From Microbacterium bovistercoris (lineage in GTDB: Bacteria > Actinomycetota > Actinomycetes > Actinomycetales > Microbacteriaceae), in assembly GCF_003387575.1 (NCBI RefSeq), contig NZ_QUAB01000012.1:16747-80746 (forward strand): 64,000 nt of DNA. Reading direction: 5' to 3'. Below, one piece after another: positions 22,972-32,473 of this stretch (the first letter of the stretch is position 1; each line of letters opens with the position of its first letter). Below the pieces are notes generated by a model, which was not told the origin of the DNA, did not search any database, and was given only the letters and a program-made list of their open reading frames with translations. Both the position numbers and the translations under genes were made by a program.

Positions 22972-23796
22972 ATGCCCGTCGTGCCCTTCTCTCCCCTCGC
23001 CTCCGATCAGGAGGCCGTGACCTACGAGCACGGTCCCGACTCGCTGGCACAGCCTGGCGTCCGCGCCGGCACGGTCCGCGAGTTCGTCATCGATGACAGC
23101 CGTGCCTATCCCGGGACGATCCGTCGCGTCTGGGTGCACACCGCGGCCGGACACGACCCGTCGTCGCCGGCGGCCGTGACCCTCTTCAACGACGGCTGGT
23201 GGTACCTCGATCCCGCGGGCGACGTCCGCGCCGGCATCGTGCTGGACAATCTCGCCGCGCAGCGCGCGATTCCGCCGATGATCGGGATCTTCGTCGACCC
23301 CGGCGAGTTCCCCGGCTCGGTGATGCCCAAGAACCGCAACAACGAGTACGACCCGGGTGACACCCGCTACGTGCAGTTCCTGCTCGACGAGGTGCTCCCG
23401 CGGGCGATCGAGGGACTCACCTTCGGCGGAGGGATGGGGATCTGCGGCGGCAGTTCCGGCGGCAACGCCGCCTTCACGGCCGCCTGGCACCGCCCCGACG
23501 CGATCGCCCGCGTGATCGCGTTCAACCCGAGCTTCGCGCAGATGCCCGGCGGAAACCCCTATCCCGCGCTGCTCGCCGACGGCGAGACGCGCCGCATCCG
23601 CACCCTCCTGCACGCCGCGCACCATGACATCGGCTGGAACGACCGCGAGGAAAACTGGTTCGCCGAATCGCTCGAGACCGCCGCGGCGCTGGCCCGCTCG
23701 GGGCACGATCTGCGTCTGGTCGTCGGCGACGGCGGGCACAGCCCGAACCATGGCGGCGTGCTGCTGCCCGACGCGCTGCGCTGGCTCTGGCGCTGA
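22972..23796 (+). CDS. Alpha/beta-hydrolase, esterase D / enterochelin-esterase-like
   Basis: A 274-residue hydrolase with the layout of the Fes/esterase D group: AVTLFNDGWWYLDPAG (oxyanion region), IGIFVDPGEFPGS, RNNEYDPGD, a nucleophile elbow GICGGSSGGNAAF (about residue 164-169), and a catalytic His in GDGGHSPNHGG. No signal peptide, so a cytosolic esterase. Whether it cleaves siderophores cannot be told, and no siderophore genes are nearby. GGAGG lies just before the ATG. Confidence 0.87.
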   Translation: MPVVPFSPLASDQEAVTYEHGPDSLAQPGVRAGTVREFVIDDSRAYPGTIRRVWVHTAAGHDPSSPAAVTLFNDGWWYLDPAGDVRAGIVLDNLAAQRAIPPMIGIFVDPGEFPGSVMPKNRNNEYDPGDTRYVQFLLDEVLPRAIEGLTFGGGMGICGGSSGGNAAFTAAWHRPDAIARVIAFNPSFAQMPGGNPYPALLADGETRRIRTLLHAAHHDIGWNDREENWFAESLETAAALARSGHDLRLVVGDGGHSPNHGGVLLPDALRWLWR

Positions 23797-23919
23797 GCGC
23801 GCCCACCCCGCTGCGCCGAACTTCGGACGCCGCGGGAGACACGCCGTGCGGACCGCGGACGCCGCGGTGCGGCGCGCGCTGGCATCCGCAGCTGGGCGCG
23901 GCCGTGATTGACTGAGCGG

Positions 23920-24363
23920 ATGCCGGTCTCGCCCTACATCGCCTCGCTCCGCGCCCATGTCGGTCACGACCTGCTGCTGATCCCCGCGGTGACCGCGGTG
24001 ATCCGGGACGGCGACCGGTTCCTGCTTGCCCGGCATTCGGACTCGGGAATGTGGGGCCTGATAGGCGGCAGTATCGAACCCGGCGAGCACCCCGCCGGCG
24101 CGATGGCCCGCGAGGTGCGCGAGGAGATCGGTGCGGGCATCCGCATCCTTGGGATCGTCGGCGTCTACGGCGGCGAGGAACTCGTCGTGGAGTATCCGAA
24201 CGGCGACCGCGTCGCGTACGTGACCACGGCATACTCCTGCGAGTTGACCGGTGCGCCCCGCCCCGACCTCGACGAGATCCTCGAGGTCGCCTGGTTCACG
24301 CGCGACGAGGTCGCTGCGCTGGACCTTCAGCCCTACGTCGAGCAGGTGCTCAGGGACGCCTGA
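23920..24363 (+). CDS. Nudix hydrolase
   Basis: A 147-residue Nudix protein with a complete Nudix box, GGSIEPGEHPAGAMAREVRE followed by EIGAG (about residues 49-72), preceded by LIPAVTAVIRDGDRFLLARH. This form resembles MutT/ADP-ribose pyrophosphatase-like enzymes acting on nucleoside diphosphate derivatives; the substrate is unknown. ATG at 23920 is taken because TTGACT ends 6 nt upstream, and a TTG 12 nt earlier is less likely. The 123-bp region before it holds only GC-rich sequence. Confidence 0.92.
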   Translation: MPVSPYIASLRAHVGHDLLLIPAVTAVIRDGDRFLLARHSDSGMWGLIGGSIEPGEHPAGAMAREVREEIGAGIRILGIVGVYGGEELVVEYPNGDRVAYVTTAYSCELTGAPRPDLDEILEVAWFTRDEVAALDLQPYVEQVLRDA

Positions 24364-24469
24364 CCGCTGCTAGGGTCGTGGGCATGCAATGCCGGTGAGT
24401 CGCCTCCGATCCCCTGCCTTCGGGCGCCGTTCTGCGCGCCCGGGCATCCTTCGACAGGAAAGACTCACC

Positions 24470-25330
24470 ATGCAGCACCCCCTCTCCGGCCGCACCGCCC
24501 TCGTCACCGGCGTCTCCCGCCGCGCCGGCATCGGCTACGCAACCGCCACGACCCTCGCCGCACTCGGCGCGAACGTGTTCCTGCACCACTTCCGCCCGCA
24601 CGACCTCGATCAGCCGTGGGGCGGTGACGACCTCGAGGCCGTCCGTACCGGCGTCGCCGAACGGCTGGTCCCCGGCGCGCTCTCCGGCGACCGGCATGCC
24701 GATCTGCGCGACCCCGCATCGATCGAACCGCTGCTCGACGCGGCCTCCGGGCTGACCGGGTCGCTCGACATCCTGGTGTGCAACCAGGCGATGAGCGGCG
24801 GCGACGGCGGCATCCTCGATATGACCGCCGACCGGCTCGACGCGCACTGGCAGACGAACGCCCGCGCCACGATGCTGCTGACCGCCGGCTTCGCCCGGCG
24901 GAAGGCGGGAATGGATGCTGCGGCGCAGCGCCCCGGGGAGCGCGTGGACTCGGGCCCGTTCGAGAAGCCGACGGGGCACGTCATCTGGATGACGTCCGGG
25001 CAGGCCGACGGGCCGATGCGCGGCGAGGTCGCCTACGCGACGAGCAAGGCCGCGCTTGCCGGCGTGACGAAGACGGTCGCCGCCGAGCTGCTCGACCTCG
25101 GGATCGTGCTCAACACCGTCAATCCGGGCCCGGTCGACACCGGCTACCTCGACCCCGAGACCACCGATCGCGACCTGAGCTGGCTGCCGGAGTTCCTCGC
25201 GAACACGCCGTTCGGGCGCTTCGGGCGCCCAGAGGATCCGGCCCGGCTGATCGGCTGGCTGTGCACGGAGGCGGGTTCCTGGGTGGTCGGCCAGGTGCTC
25301 ACGACCGACGGCGGATTCGCACTGCGCTGA
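24470..25330 (+). CDS. SDR family oxidoreductase (FabG-like)
   Basis: A 286-residue short-chain dehydrogenase/reductase. The cofactor motif reads TALVTGVSRRAGIGYATATT (TGxxxRxGIG variant), DILVCNQAMSGG stands where NNAG is usual, and the catalytic Ser/Tyr/Lys set is IWMTSGQ...VAYATSKAALAG. The end GSWVVGQVLTTDGGFALR is typical of FabG-like enzymes. The region after the Rossmann start (about 28-60) is longer than in FabG and resembles aminoglycoside-type SDR annotations. AGGAAAG lies upstream of the ATG. Confidence 0.92.
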   Translation: MQHPLSGRTALVTGVSRRAGIGYATATTLAALGANVFLHHFRPHDLDQPWGGDDLEAVRTGVAERLVPGALSGDRHADLRDPASIEPLLDAASGLTGSLDILVCNQAMSGGDGGILDMTADRLDAHWQTNARATMLLTAGFARRKAGMDAAAQRPGERVDSGPFEKPTGHVIWMTSGQADGPMRGEVAYATSKAALAGVTKTVAAELLDLGIVLNTVNPGPVDTGYLDPETTDRDLSWLPEFLANTPFGRFGRPEDPARLIGWLCTEAGSWVVGQVLTTDGGFALR

Positions 25331-25371
25331 GCTCCGCGCCGAGCACGGCGCCGCAGCGCTACGATCGCCCC

Positions 25372-25872
25372 ATGTCCATGCCGCAGGTCCGTCCGGCCCG
25401 GCCCGCCGACGCTGCGGGGATGGCGGAGATGCATGTCGCCTCCTGGCGGGAGACCTATCGCGGACTGATGCGCGACGAGGTGCTCGACGATCCCGGACTG
25501 GTGGCCTGGCGGGAGCGGTTCTGGACGGCCGCGCTCACCGACCCGAGGTACGGGAGCAACCTCGTCGCGGTCGCCGAGCTCGACGGAGCCATCGTCGGCG
25601 TCGCCATGTCCGGGCCTCCCCTGGACGAGGATGCGACGTGGCCGCGGCAGCTCTACGTGCTGTACCTGCTCGCAGCCGTGCAGGGCAGCGGGGCCGGTGC
25701 CGCGCTCCTCGATGCGGTCCTTCCGCCCGGGATCGCCGCGGGTCTGTGGGTCGCGGACCCCAACCCGCGGGCGCAGGCGTTCTACCGGCGGCACGGCTTC
25801 CGCGCGGACGGCGCGGTCCAGGTCGATGACGGCGTGCGCGAGATCAGGATGCTCCGGACGGAGTCGGGCTGA
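25372..25872 (+). CDS. GNAT family N-acetyltransferase
   Basis: A 166-residue acetyltransferase with a typical N-terminus (VRPARPADAAGMAEMHVASW, then RETYRGLM), the acetyl-CoA loop region LYLLAAVQGSGAGAALLDAV (Q-x-x-G-x-G-A) and the C-terminal PNPRAQAFYRRHGFRADG. The substrate is unknown. TACGAT ends 6 nt before the ATG with no Shine-Dalgarno, so it is probably leaderless and transcribed separately from the SDR gene. Confidence 0.9.
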   Translation: MSMPQVRPARPADAAGMAEMHVASWRETYRGLMRDEVLDDPGLVAWRERFWTAALTDPRYGSNLVAVAELDGAIVGVAMSGPPLDEDATWPRQLYVLYLLAAVQGSGAGAALLDAVLPPGIAAGLWVADPNPRAQAFYRRHGFRADGAVQVDDGVREIRMLRTESG

Positions 25873-25875
25873 CGC

Positions 25876-26682
25876 TCAGCCGTCGCCTTCGGCGTCCCAC
25901 CCCCGGATGATGTGCACGATCGCTGCGGAGGTCGCATCGGCGGCATCCGCCATCACGACGTGACCGGCGCCGGGGATCACGCGCAGCTGCACGCCGTCGG
26001 CGTCGGCCCACGCCGGCATCGCGGTGCGGATGTTGCCGGTACGGTCGCGGTCGCCGACGACAAGTCCCAGCGGAATCGGGGTGCGATACCCCGCTTCGGG
26101 TGCGACGAAGGAAGCGGTCGCGCGCCACACGTCGAGGAACACCCTTTTCGGCATACGGGCGAACGTCGCGCGGATCGAATCGATCGCCTCGGGCGTCACC
26201 GCCGAGGCATCCGCCATCAGACCGGGCAGGCGGGATGCCGGGATGAGCCGCAGCATCGGCGCGGCAAGCCGCAGCCCGAGCCGCTCGCCGGCGCTGAGCG
26301 GACCCGCGTTCCAGGTGCTGCCGACAGCGACCAGCCCACCTGCCCGATCGGGGTGCGCGCGCACGTAGGCCTGAGAGAGGTTGCCGCCCAGCGAGTGCCC
26401 CACCAGGATCGGATGCTGCAGCCGCAGCTCATCGACGAGCGCGCCGAGGTCGGCCAGCGCATCCTCCGCGGAGAAGCGCGTGCCTGCGGCGAGCGTCGAG
26501 GCGCCGTGCCCGCGCAGATCCCATCGGATGCCGCGGTACCCGGCATCCTGCACGGCCCGCGCCTGCGCCGCGAACGACTCGCTGTCCATCCCCGCCCCGT
26601 GCGTGAACACGACCGGCCGGCCGGAGCCTCCGCCGTCGACGTAGTGGATGGTCGCCGTGCCGCGCTGGAGGATGCCCGTCAT
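25876..26682 (-). CDS. Alpha/beta-hydrolase
   Basis: A 268-residue alpha/beta-hydrolase. Oxyanion segment VVFTHGAGMDSESF, loop WDLRGHGAS, nucleophile elbow LVGHSLGGN (Ser about 96), acid region LVVGDRDRTGN, and His in PGAGHVVMADAADA. No signal peptide. The substrate is not predictable. On the minus strand TAGGCT ends 6 nt before the ATG. It converges with the GNAT gene at a 3-bp gap. Confidence 0.92.
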   Translation of the reverse strand: MTGILQRGTATIHYVDGGGSGRPVVFTHGAGMDSESFAAQARAVQDAGYRGIRWDLRGHGASTLAAGTRFSAEDALADLGALVDELRLQHPILVGHSLGGNLSQAYVRAHPDRAGGLVAVGSTWNAGPLSAGERLGLRLAAPMLRLIPASRLPGLMADASAVTPEAIDSIRATFARMPKRVFLDVWRATASFVAPEAGYRTPIPLGLVVGDRDRTGNIRTAMPAWADADGVQLRVIPGAGHVVMADAADATSAAIVHIIRGWDAEGDG

Positions 26683-26708
26683 GCCTCGAGCCTAGGAGAC
26701 CCGCCGGA

Positions 26709-29700
26709 TCAGGACGCCTCGGTCTTGACGGGCTCCGGGAACAGCGCGGTGAACAGGTTGCCGACCCACTCGATCAGGTCGATGTCCTCGGGGATCGGCA
26801 CCAGCAGCGCCTCTCCCCCGGCGACGAACTTCGCCTTCGGGTAGAGCCGCTGCAGTCGCACCTTCATCGAGTCGGGCAGGTTCGCGGGCGCGATCCGCAG
26901 GTTCGAGCCCATCGCCACGACATCCGACAGACCGGCCCGTGCCGCGCGACGGCGCAGCCGCGCGACCGCCACCAGACCGCCGACCTCATCGGGCAGAGCG
27001 CCGTACCGGTCGGTGAGCTCCTCGACCACGAGGTCGATCGCGTCGTCGGCGGCGGTCGGCCCCGCCGCCGCGGAGAGCTTCTGGTACGCCTCGAGGCGCA
27101 GCCGCTCGCTGTCGATGTAGTGCTCCGGGATCCGCGCGTCCACCGGCAGTTCCAGACGCAGCTCGACCTCGGAGGACGTGTCCTCCCCGCGGAACGTCGC
27201 CACGGCCTCGCCCACCATCCGCAGGTACAGGTCGAAGCCGACGCCGGCGATGTGCCCGGCCTGCTCCGCGCCGAGCATGTTGCCCGCTCCGCGCAGCTCG
27301 AGGTCCTTCAGCGCGACCTGCATGCCCGAGCCGAGGTCGTTGTTGACGGCGATGGTCTGCAGCCGGTCGGCGGCGGTCTCGCTGAGCGGCTTCAGGTCGT
27401 CGTAGAGGAAGTACGCGTACGCGCGTTCCCGTCCACGACCCACGCGCCCGCGGAGCTGGTGCAGCTGCGAGAGACCGTACTTGTCGGCGCGGTCGATGAT
27501 GATCGTGTTCGCGTTCGAGATGTCGAGGCCGGTCTCGATGATCGTCGTCGAGACGAGCACGTCGTACTTGCGCTCCCAGAAGTCGTCGACCACCTGCTCC
27601 AGCTGGTGCTCGCCCATCTTGCCGTGCGCGACGGCGATCCGCGCCTCGGGCACGAGCTCGGCGAGTTCGGATGCCACGCGCTGGATGGACTGCACCCGGT
27701 TGTGAACGAAGAACACCTGACCCTCGCGCAGGATCTCGCGGCGGATCGCCGCAGCGATCTGCTTGTCGCTGCGCGCGCCGACGAACGAGAGGATCGGATG
27801 CCGGTCCTCGGGCGGCGTCTGCAGCGTGGACATCTCGCGGATACCGGTGACCGCCATCTCGAGCGTTCTCGGGATGGGCGTCGCGCTCATCGCGAGGATG
27901 TCGACGTTGGTCTTGAGCTTCTTCAGGGCGTCCTTGTGCTCGACGCCGAAGCGCTGCTCCTCGTCGATGATCAGCAGCCCGAGATCCTTGAAGATCACCT
28001 GATCGGTGAGGATGCGGTGCGTGCCGATGACCATGTCGACCGTGCCGTCGACCAGACCCGCCAGCGTGAGGCGCGCCTCTTTGTCGGTCTGGAAGCGCGA
28101 CAGCGGGCGCACCTTGACCGGGAACCCGGCGAACCTCTCGGTGAACGTCTCGAGGTGCTGCTTGACCAGCAGAGTGGTCGGCACGAGCATCGCGACCTGC
28201 TTGCCGTCCTGGATCGCCTTGAACGCGGCGCGCACGGCCACCTCGGTCTTGCCGAAGCCGACGTCGCCCGACAGCAGGCGGTCCATCGGGATGGGCCGCT
28301 CCATGTCGGCCTTGATCTCGTCGATGGTCTGCAGCTGGTCGTGCGTCTCCGCGAACGGGAACGCCTCCTCGAGCTCACGCTGCCAGGGCGTGTCCGGGCC
28401 GAAGGCATGACCCTTGGCGCTCATCCGTGCCGAGTACAGCTTGACCAGCTCGACGGCGATGTCGCGCACGGCCCTGCGCGCCTTGCCCTTCGCCGCCGCC
28501 CAGTCGCTGCCGCCCATCTTCGACAGCACCGGCGCCTCGCCGCCGACGTACTTCGAGAGCAGATCGAGCTGGTCGGTGGGCACGAAGAGCTTGTCGCCCG
28601 GGTAGCCGCGCTTGGACGGCGCGTACTCCAGCACCAGGTACTCGCGGGTGGTCTTGACCGCATTCCGCCCGCCGCTGGACACCTCGCGCTTGGTCATCTC
28701 CACGAACTTGGCGATGCCGTGCGTGTTGTGCACGACGTAGTCGCCCTGCTTGAGCTGCAGCGGGTCGACGACGTTCTTCCGCCGGGAGGCGAGCTTCTTG
28801 ACCACGCGCTGGTCACCGCCGATGGTGCGCCCGTAGAACTCGCTGTCGGTGAGCACCGCCAGCCGTGCCTCCGGCACCTGGAATCCGGACTCGACCGATC
28901 CGGTGGTGAGCGTGGCGACACCGGCATCCGGCCCCGCGGTGACGTCCTCCATGATGCGGGCGGCGATGCCTCGGTCTCCGAGCACGTCGAGGGCGCGCTC
29001 GGTGAGGCCCTGCCCGGAGGCGATGACGACCACGCGCCAGCCGTCCTGCAACCGGGCCTCGACGAAGGAGATCGCGCCGTCGACGTTGCCGTGGAACGAC
29101 GGGATGACGGAGGAGTCGAGGTTCGCCGCATCCGCATCGTCGGTGGCGAACGCGCTCAGCCGCCACCACACACCGTCGCGGTCGCGCACCACATCGCGCA
29201 GCTGCGCGATGGTGCGGAAGTCGCCGGCCCCCAGATCGATCGGAGCGGATGCTCCGGAGGTCGCGGCACTCCATGCCGCGTCGAGGAACTCGCGGTTCGT
29301 CTCGCCGAGGTTCTGGGCACGGGCGGTGGCGCGCTCGGGGTCGACCACCGCGGCAGCGGAACCCTTCGGCAGGTACTCGGCGAGGGTGACGAGCGGGCCG
29401 GCGACGGCCGGCAGCAGCGATTCCATGCCCTCGACGGGGATGCCCTCACTCATCTTCTCGAGCATCCCGGCGATCGCCGGATACCGCCCGACGAGCTCGC
29501 CGGCGCGCTCGCGGACCTCGGCGGTGAGCAGCAGTTCGCGGCTGGCCGGCAGTTCGACCGCGGTGACCTCACCCGGCAGCGACCGCTGGTCTGCGACGGA
29601 GAACGCCCGGATCTGGTCGACCTCGTCTCCGAAGAACTCCACGCGGGACGGATGCTCGGCGGTGGGCGGGAACACATCGAGGATGCCACCGCGCACGGCG

Positions 29701-30239
29701 AACTCGCCGCGACGCGAGACCATGTCGACGCGCGAGTAGGCGCGTTCGACGAGCTGCTCGACGGCGTCCTCGAGTTCGAGCCCGCGGGCGCCGACGCGCA
29801 GTTCGAGCGGGGCGGCATCGCCGAGGTTCGCGGCGAGCGGCTGCAGCGCGGCACGCACCGAGGCGACGACGACCAGCGGCTTCGCGCCATCCCAGGTGGT
29901 GATGCTGCGCAGGGTCTCCAACCGGCGCCCGACGGTGTCGGGGCTCGGGCTCAGGCGCTCGTGCGGCAGGGTCTCCCATGCCGGGAAAGTGAGGATCTCG
30001 GCATCCGCGAGGTAGGTGCCCAGGGCGGCGGCGACCGACTCGGCGCGCCGGCCTGTGGGCGTCACGACGAGCAGAGCGGCCGGATGCCCGGCATCCGCCC
30101 GCTTCTGCAGCAGGCCGGCGACGACGGGAGCGTCGAGCCCGTCGACCAGCGAGATGTCGGCGTCGGTGGATGCCCAGCTGAGAGCATCGCGGTACAGGTT
30201 CGCCTCTTCCAAGGCGCGCAGAATCCCCGGAACAGTCAC
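26709..30239 (-). CDS. mfd: Transcription-repair coupling factor Mfd
   Basis: A DNA translocase that removes stalled RNA polymerase and recruits UvrA/B, 1176 residues. Order: UvrB-like N-terminal domains (about 1-460), the RNA polymerase-interacting domain (KQGDYVVHNTHGIAKFVEM, about 490-510), and the helicase core with Walker A LLSGDVGFGKTEVAVRAAF (about 655), LLIIDEEQRFGVEH (about 757) and SATPIPRTLEM, then the TRCF C-terminal domain. The GTG start lies 6 nt after TACACT on the minus strand, so the mRNA is probably leaderless. Confidence 0.97.
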   Translation of the reverse strand: MTVPGILRALEEANLYRDALSWASTDADISLVDGLDAPVVAGLLQKRADAGHPAALLVVTPTGRRAESVAAALGTYLADAEILTFPAWETLPHERLSPSPDTVGRRLETLRSITTWDGAKPLVVVASVRAALQPLAANLGDAAPLELRVGARGLELEDAVEQLVERAYSRVDMVSRRGEFAVRGGILDVFPPTAEHPSRVEFFGDEVDQIRAFSVADQRSLPGEVTAVELPASRELLLTAEVRERAGELVGRYPAIAGMLEKMSEGIPVEGMESLLPAVAGPLVTLAEYLPKGSAAAVVDPERATARAQNLGETNREFLDAAWSAATSGASAPIDLGAGDFRTIAQLRDVVRDRDGVWWRLSAFATDDADAANLDSSVIPSFHGNVDGAISFVEARLQDGWRVVVIASGQGLTERALDVLGDRGIAARIMEDVTAGPDAGVATLTTGSVESGFQVPEARLAVLTDSEFYGRTIGGDQRVVKKLASRRKNVVDPLQLKQGDYVVHNTHGIAKFVEMTKREVSSGGRNAVKTTREYLVLEYAPSKRGYPGDKLFVPTDQLDLLSKYVGGEAPVLSKMGGSDWAAAKGKARRAVRDIAVELVKLYSARMSAKGHAFGPDTPWQRELEEAFPFAETHDQLQTIDEIKADMERPIPMDRLLSGDVGFGKTEVAVRAAFKAIQDGKQVAMLVPTTLLVKQHLETFTERFAGFPVKVRPLSRFQTDKEARLTLAGLVDGTVDMVIGTHRILTDQVIFKDLGLLIIDEEQRFGVEHKDALKKLKTNVDILAMSATPIPRTLEMAVTGIREMSTLQTPPEDRHPILSFVGARSDKQIAAAIRREILREGQVFFVHNRVQSIQRVASELAELVPEARIAVAHGKMGEHQLEQVVDDFWERKYDVLVSTTIIETGLDISNANTIIIDRADKYGLSQLHQLRGRVGRGRERAYAYFLYDDLKPLSETAADRLQTIAVNNDLGSGMQVALKDLELRGAGNMLGAEQAGHIAGVGFDLYLRMVGEAVATFRGEDTSSEVELRLELPVDARIPEHYIDSERLRLEAYQKLSAAAGPTAADDAIDLVVEELTDRYGALPDEVGGLVAVARLRRRAARAGLSDVVAMGSNLRIAPANLPDSMKVRLQRLYPKAKFVAGGEALLVPIPEDIDLIEWVGNLFTALFPEPVKTEAS

Positions 30240-30276
30240 CGCACAAGTGTATTCCGGCCCGCCGACATCGGGGACG

Positions 30277-31152
30277 TCAGCGCGTGCGTCGCGCGACGCG
30301 GAAGCCGTCGACGGCGAGCATCGTCAGTGCGACGGCGAGAATGCCGTACACGAACACGTCAGCGCCCTGCATCCGCTCCCCCAACAGCATCGCCACCACC
30401 ACGAGCAGCACCGGTTCGACATACCCGAGCAGACCGAACACCGGCATCGTGAGCAACGACGACGCCGCGAGGTAGAGCGTCATCGCGGCGGCGCTCGCGA
30501 GCCCGATCGCCAGCATCGCGACCGTCTCGGACCCTGACGAGGGCCCTGCGCCGGTCAGCAGGAACGCGGCGGCGACCGGCAGCATCAGCGCGATCTCCCA
30601 GCCGAACACGATCGGACCGTCGAGTCCGAACCGCTGTCGCACCACGAAGTACACCGCGTACGGGATGCAGATCACCAGCGTCACCCAGGACAACTCCGGC
30701 GTGGCCACGAGCTTCACCGTCACAGCGACCGCTGCCAGGCCGACCACGACCCATTGCAGTGGACTCACCGGGTGCTTCATCAGGAACCGGCCGCAGAGCA
30801 CCAGGCAGATCGGAAGCAGGAGATAGCCGAGCGAGGTGTCGAGGGCATGCCCGTTCTGCGGGGCCCACATGAACAGCCACAGCTGCACACCGACGATCGC
30901 GGTCAGCAGCAGCGACAGCAGCGGCATCCACCAGCGCGAGCACAGCCGGCGCCAGAGCATCCGCAGTGCCCGGCGCGCACCGGGATGCGCGAGCGCGAGC
31001 CCGTAACAGGCGAACGCGATCACCACCCGCCAGGCGAAGACCACCTCTGCGGATACCGAGACCAGTCCTGCGAGAAGGAACATGCCGCCGAACAGCACCG
31101 ATGCGGCGATCGACGCGAGGACCCCGCGCGCGGACGAATGCTGCACCGCCAC
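30277..31152 (-). CDS. EamA/RarD-type drug/metabolite transporter
   Basis: A 291-residue membrane protein with ten predicted helices in two EamA halves (about 12-140 and 150-285). The second half ends GYVEPVLLVVVAMLLGERMQ, the typical RarD/DMT segment. It probably exports small metabolites. The GTG start is followed by a short leader, and GGAG lies upstream; a second GTG 6 nt downstream is also possible. It lies 37 bp upstream of mfd on the same strand. Confidence 0.9.
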   Translation of the reverse strand: MAVQHSSARGVLASIAASVLFGGMFLLAGLVSVSAEVVFAWRVVIAFACYGLALAHPGARRALRMLWRRLCSRWWMPLLSLLLTAIVGVQLWLFMWAPQNGHALDTSLGYLLLPICLVLCGRFLMKHPVSPLQWVVVGLAAVAVTVKLVATPELSWVTLVICIPYAVYFVVRQRFGLDGPIVFGWEIALMLPVAAAFLLTGAGPSSGSETVAMLAIGLASAAAMTLYLAASSLLTMPVFGLLGYVEPVLLVVVAMLLGERMQGADVFVYGILAVALTMLAVDGFRVARRTR

Positions 31153-31239
31153 GCCCGTCTCCGTCCTTCGCGACGTCGTGCCGCCCTCTCAGGATATCCG
31201 GGACAGATCCGACGGCCGGACGCTCACTAGGCTGGCCGG

Positions 31240-31809
31240 ATGGAGCCCGTCGCCCTGCGCACCGACCGTCTCGTCCTCAGCATTCCGACGGAGGCCGACG
31301 TCGACGCGATCACCTCGGCCTGCCAGGACCCCGAGGTGCCGCGCTGGACGCCGATTCCCAGTCCCTACTCGCGCGCCGACGCCGAGACCTTCGTGGAGAG
31401 GGTCGCGCGCTGGTGGGACGAGGGCGCGGAGACCGTATGGGCCGTGCGACTCGACGGTGTGCTCGCGGGCATGGTCGGCCTGCATCAGATCGTCGGCCAC
31501 GCCACCGGCGGCTATGCCGAGCTCGGGTACTGGAGCGTCGCGCGCTTCCGCGGTCGGGGAATCATGACCGAGGCCGCGCGGGCGGTCGTCGACTGGGGCT
31601 TCGAAGAGCTCGGCCTCGTGCGTATCGGCTGGCGTGCGACCGTGGGCAACATCCCGTCCGCCCGCACAGCGCGCACGCTCGGCTTCCGCTACGAGGGGAT
31701 GCTGCGGCAGGGGCTCACCGGCCCGCGCGGGCGCGATGACGGCTGGTTGGCCGCGCTGCTGGTATCCGACGACCGCACGCCGGTGGCCTGGCCCGTGCTC
31801 GCCGACTGA
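31240..31809 (+). CDS. RimJ/RimL-type GNAT acetyltransferase (tandem copy 1)
   Basis: A 189-residue acetyltransferase starting MEPVALRTDRLVLSIPTEAD, with the acetyl-CoA loop SVARFRGRGIMTEAARAVVD (about 100-119) and the C-terminal NIPSARTARTLGFRYEGMLR. This is the RimJ/RimL pattern, which acts on protein N-termini or small amines. TAGGCT ends 6 nt before the ATG, so it is probably leaderless. It is clearly paralogous to the next gene over its whole length. Confidence 0.92.
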   Translation: MEPVALRTDRLVLSIPTEADVDAITSACQDPEVPRWTPIPSPYSRADAETFVERVARWWDEGAETVWAVRLDGVLAGMVGLHQIVGHATGGYAELGYWSVARFRGRGIMTEAARAVVDWGFEELGLVRIGWRATVGNIPSARTARTLGFRYEGMLRQGLTGPRGRDDGWLAALLVSDDRTPVAWPVLAD

Positions 31810-31856
31810 CCCGCGGGATTCGGCCCGGCCGCCCGCGCGCCGCTACGGTGTTGCTG

Positions 31857-32417
31857 ATGGAACCCGTAACCCTGCGCACCGCCCGTCTCGTCCTCGAGCT
31901 GCCCGCCGAGGCCGACATCGACGCGATCACCGCGGCATGCCAGGATCCGGCGGTCCAGCGCTTCACGACGGTTCCCAAACCGTACGCCCGCAAGGACGCC
32001 GAGGACTTCGTGCGGCTGATCCCGGAGTGGTGGGCGGCCGGTTCCGCTGCGACCTGGGTGATCCGGTCCGGGGAGATGCTCGCCGGCGCCGTCGGACTGG
32101 CACAGATCGACGACGGCGCTGCGGACATCGGCTACTGGATGGCGCCGGGCGCCCGCGGCCAGGGGATCGTCTCCGAAGCGGTGCGCGCCGTCGTCGAATG
32201 GGGCTTCGAGGGGCCGCTGCATCTGCACCGCATCGGCTGGCGCGCCGTCGCGGGCAATGAGGCCTCCGCCCGCACGGCCCGCTCCGCCGGCTTCCGCTAC
32301 GAGGGCACGATGCGTGAGGCGTTCCGGCACGGCGAGCACCGGGACGACGGGTGGATCGCGGGCCTGCTGGCATCCGACGACCGGACGCCGGTGGAATGGC
32401 CCGTGCTCGCCGGCTGA
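31857..32417 (+). CDS. RimJ/RimL-type GNAT acetyltransferase (tandem copy 2)
   Basis: A 186-residue paralogue of the preceding gene, with the same start (MEPVTLRTARLVLELPAEAD), loop APGARGQGIVSEAVRAVVEW, and end SARTARSAGFRYEGTMREAF plus a shared WPVLAG/D terminus. Tandem duplication followed by divergence is the simplest reading. TACGGT ends 7 nt before this ATG. A GTG 9 nt upstream would fall too close to that hexamer. Confidence 0.92.
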   Translation: MEPVTLRTARLVLELPAEADIDAITAACQDPAVQRFTTVPKPYARKDAEDFVRLIPEWWAAGSAATWVIRSGEMLAGAVGLAQIDDGAADIGYWMAPGARGQGIVSEAVRAVVEWGFEGPLHLHRIGWRAVAGNEASARTARSAGFRYEGTMREAFRHGEHRDDGWIAGLLASDDRTPVEWPVLAG

Positions 32418-32473
32418 AGGCGATCGCAGGGCACCCCTGGCCCGATGTCCCATGCCGGTGACAGGATGAAGCC

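Noticed and set aside
27120..30452. Very long open frame (about 1100 codons) on the strand opposite mfd
   Set aside because: It is antisense to a fully recognisable Mfd and shows low-complexity Arg/Gly/Val/Leu composition, typical of GC-rich codon shadows.
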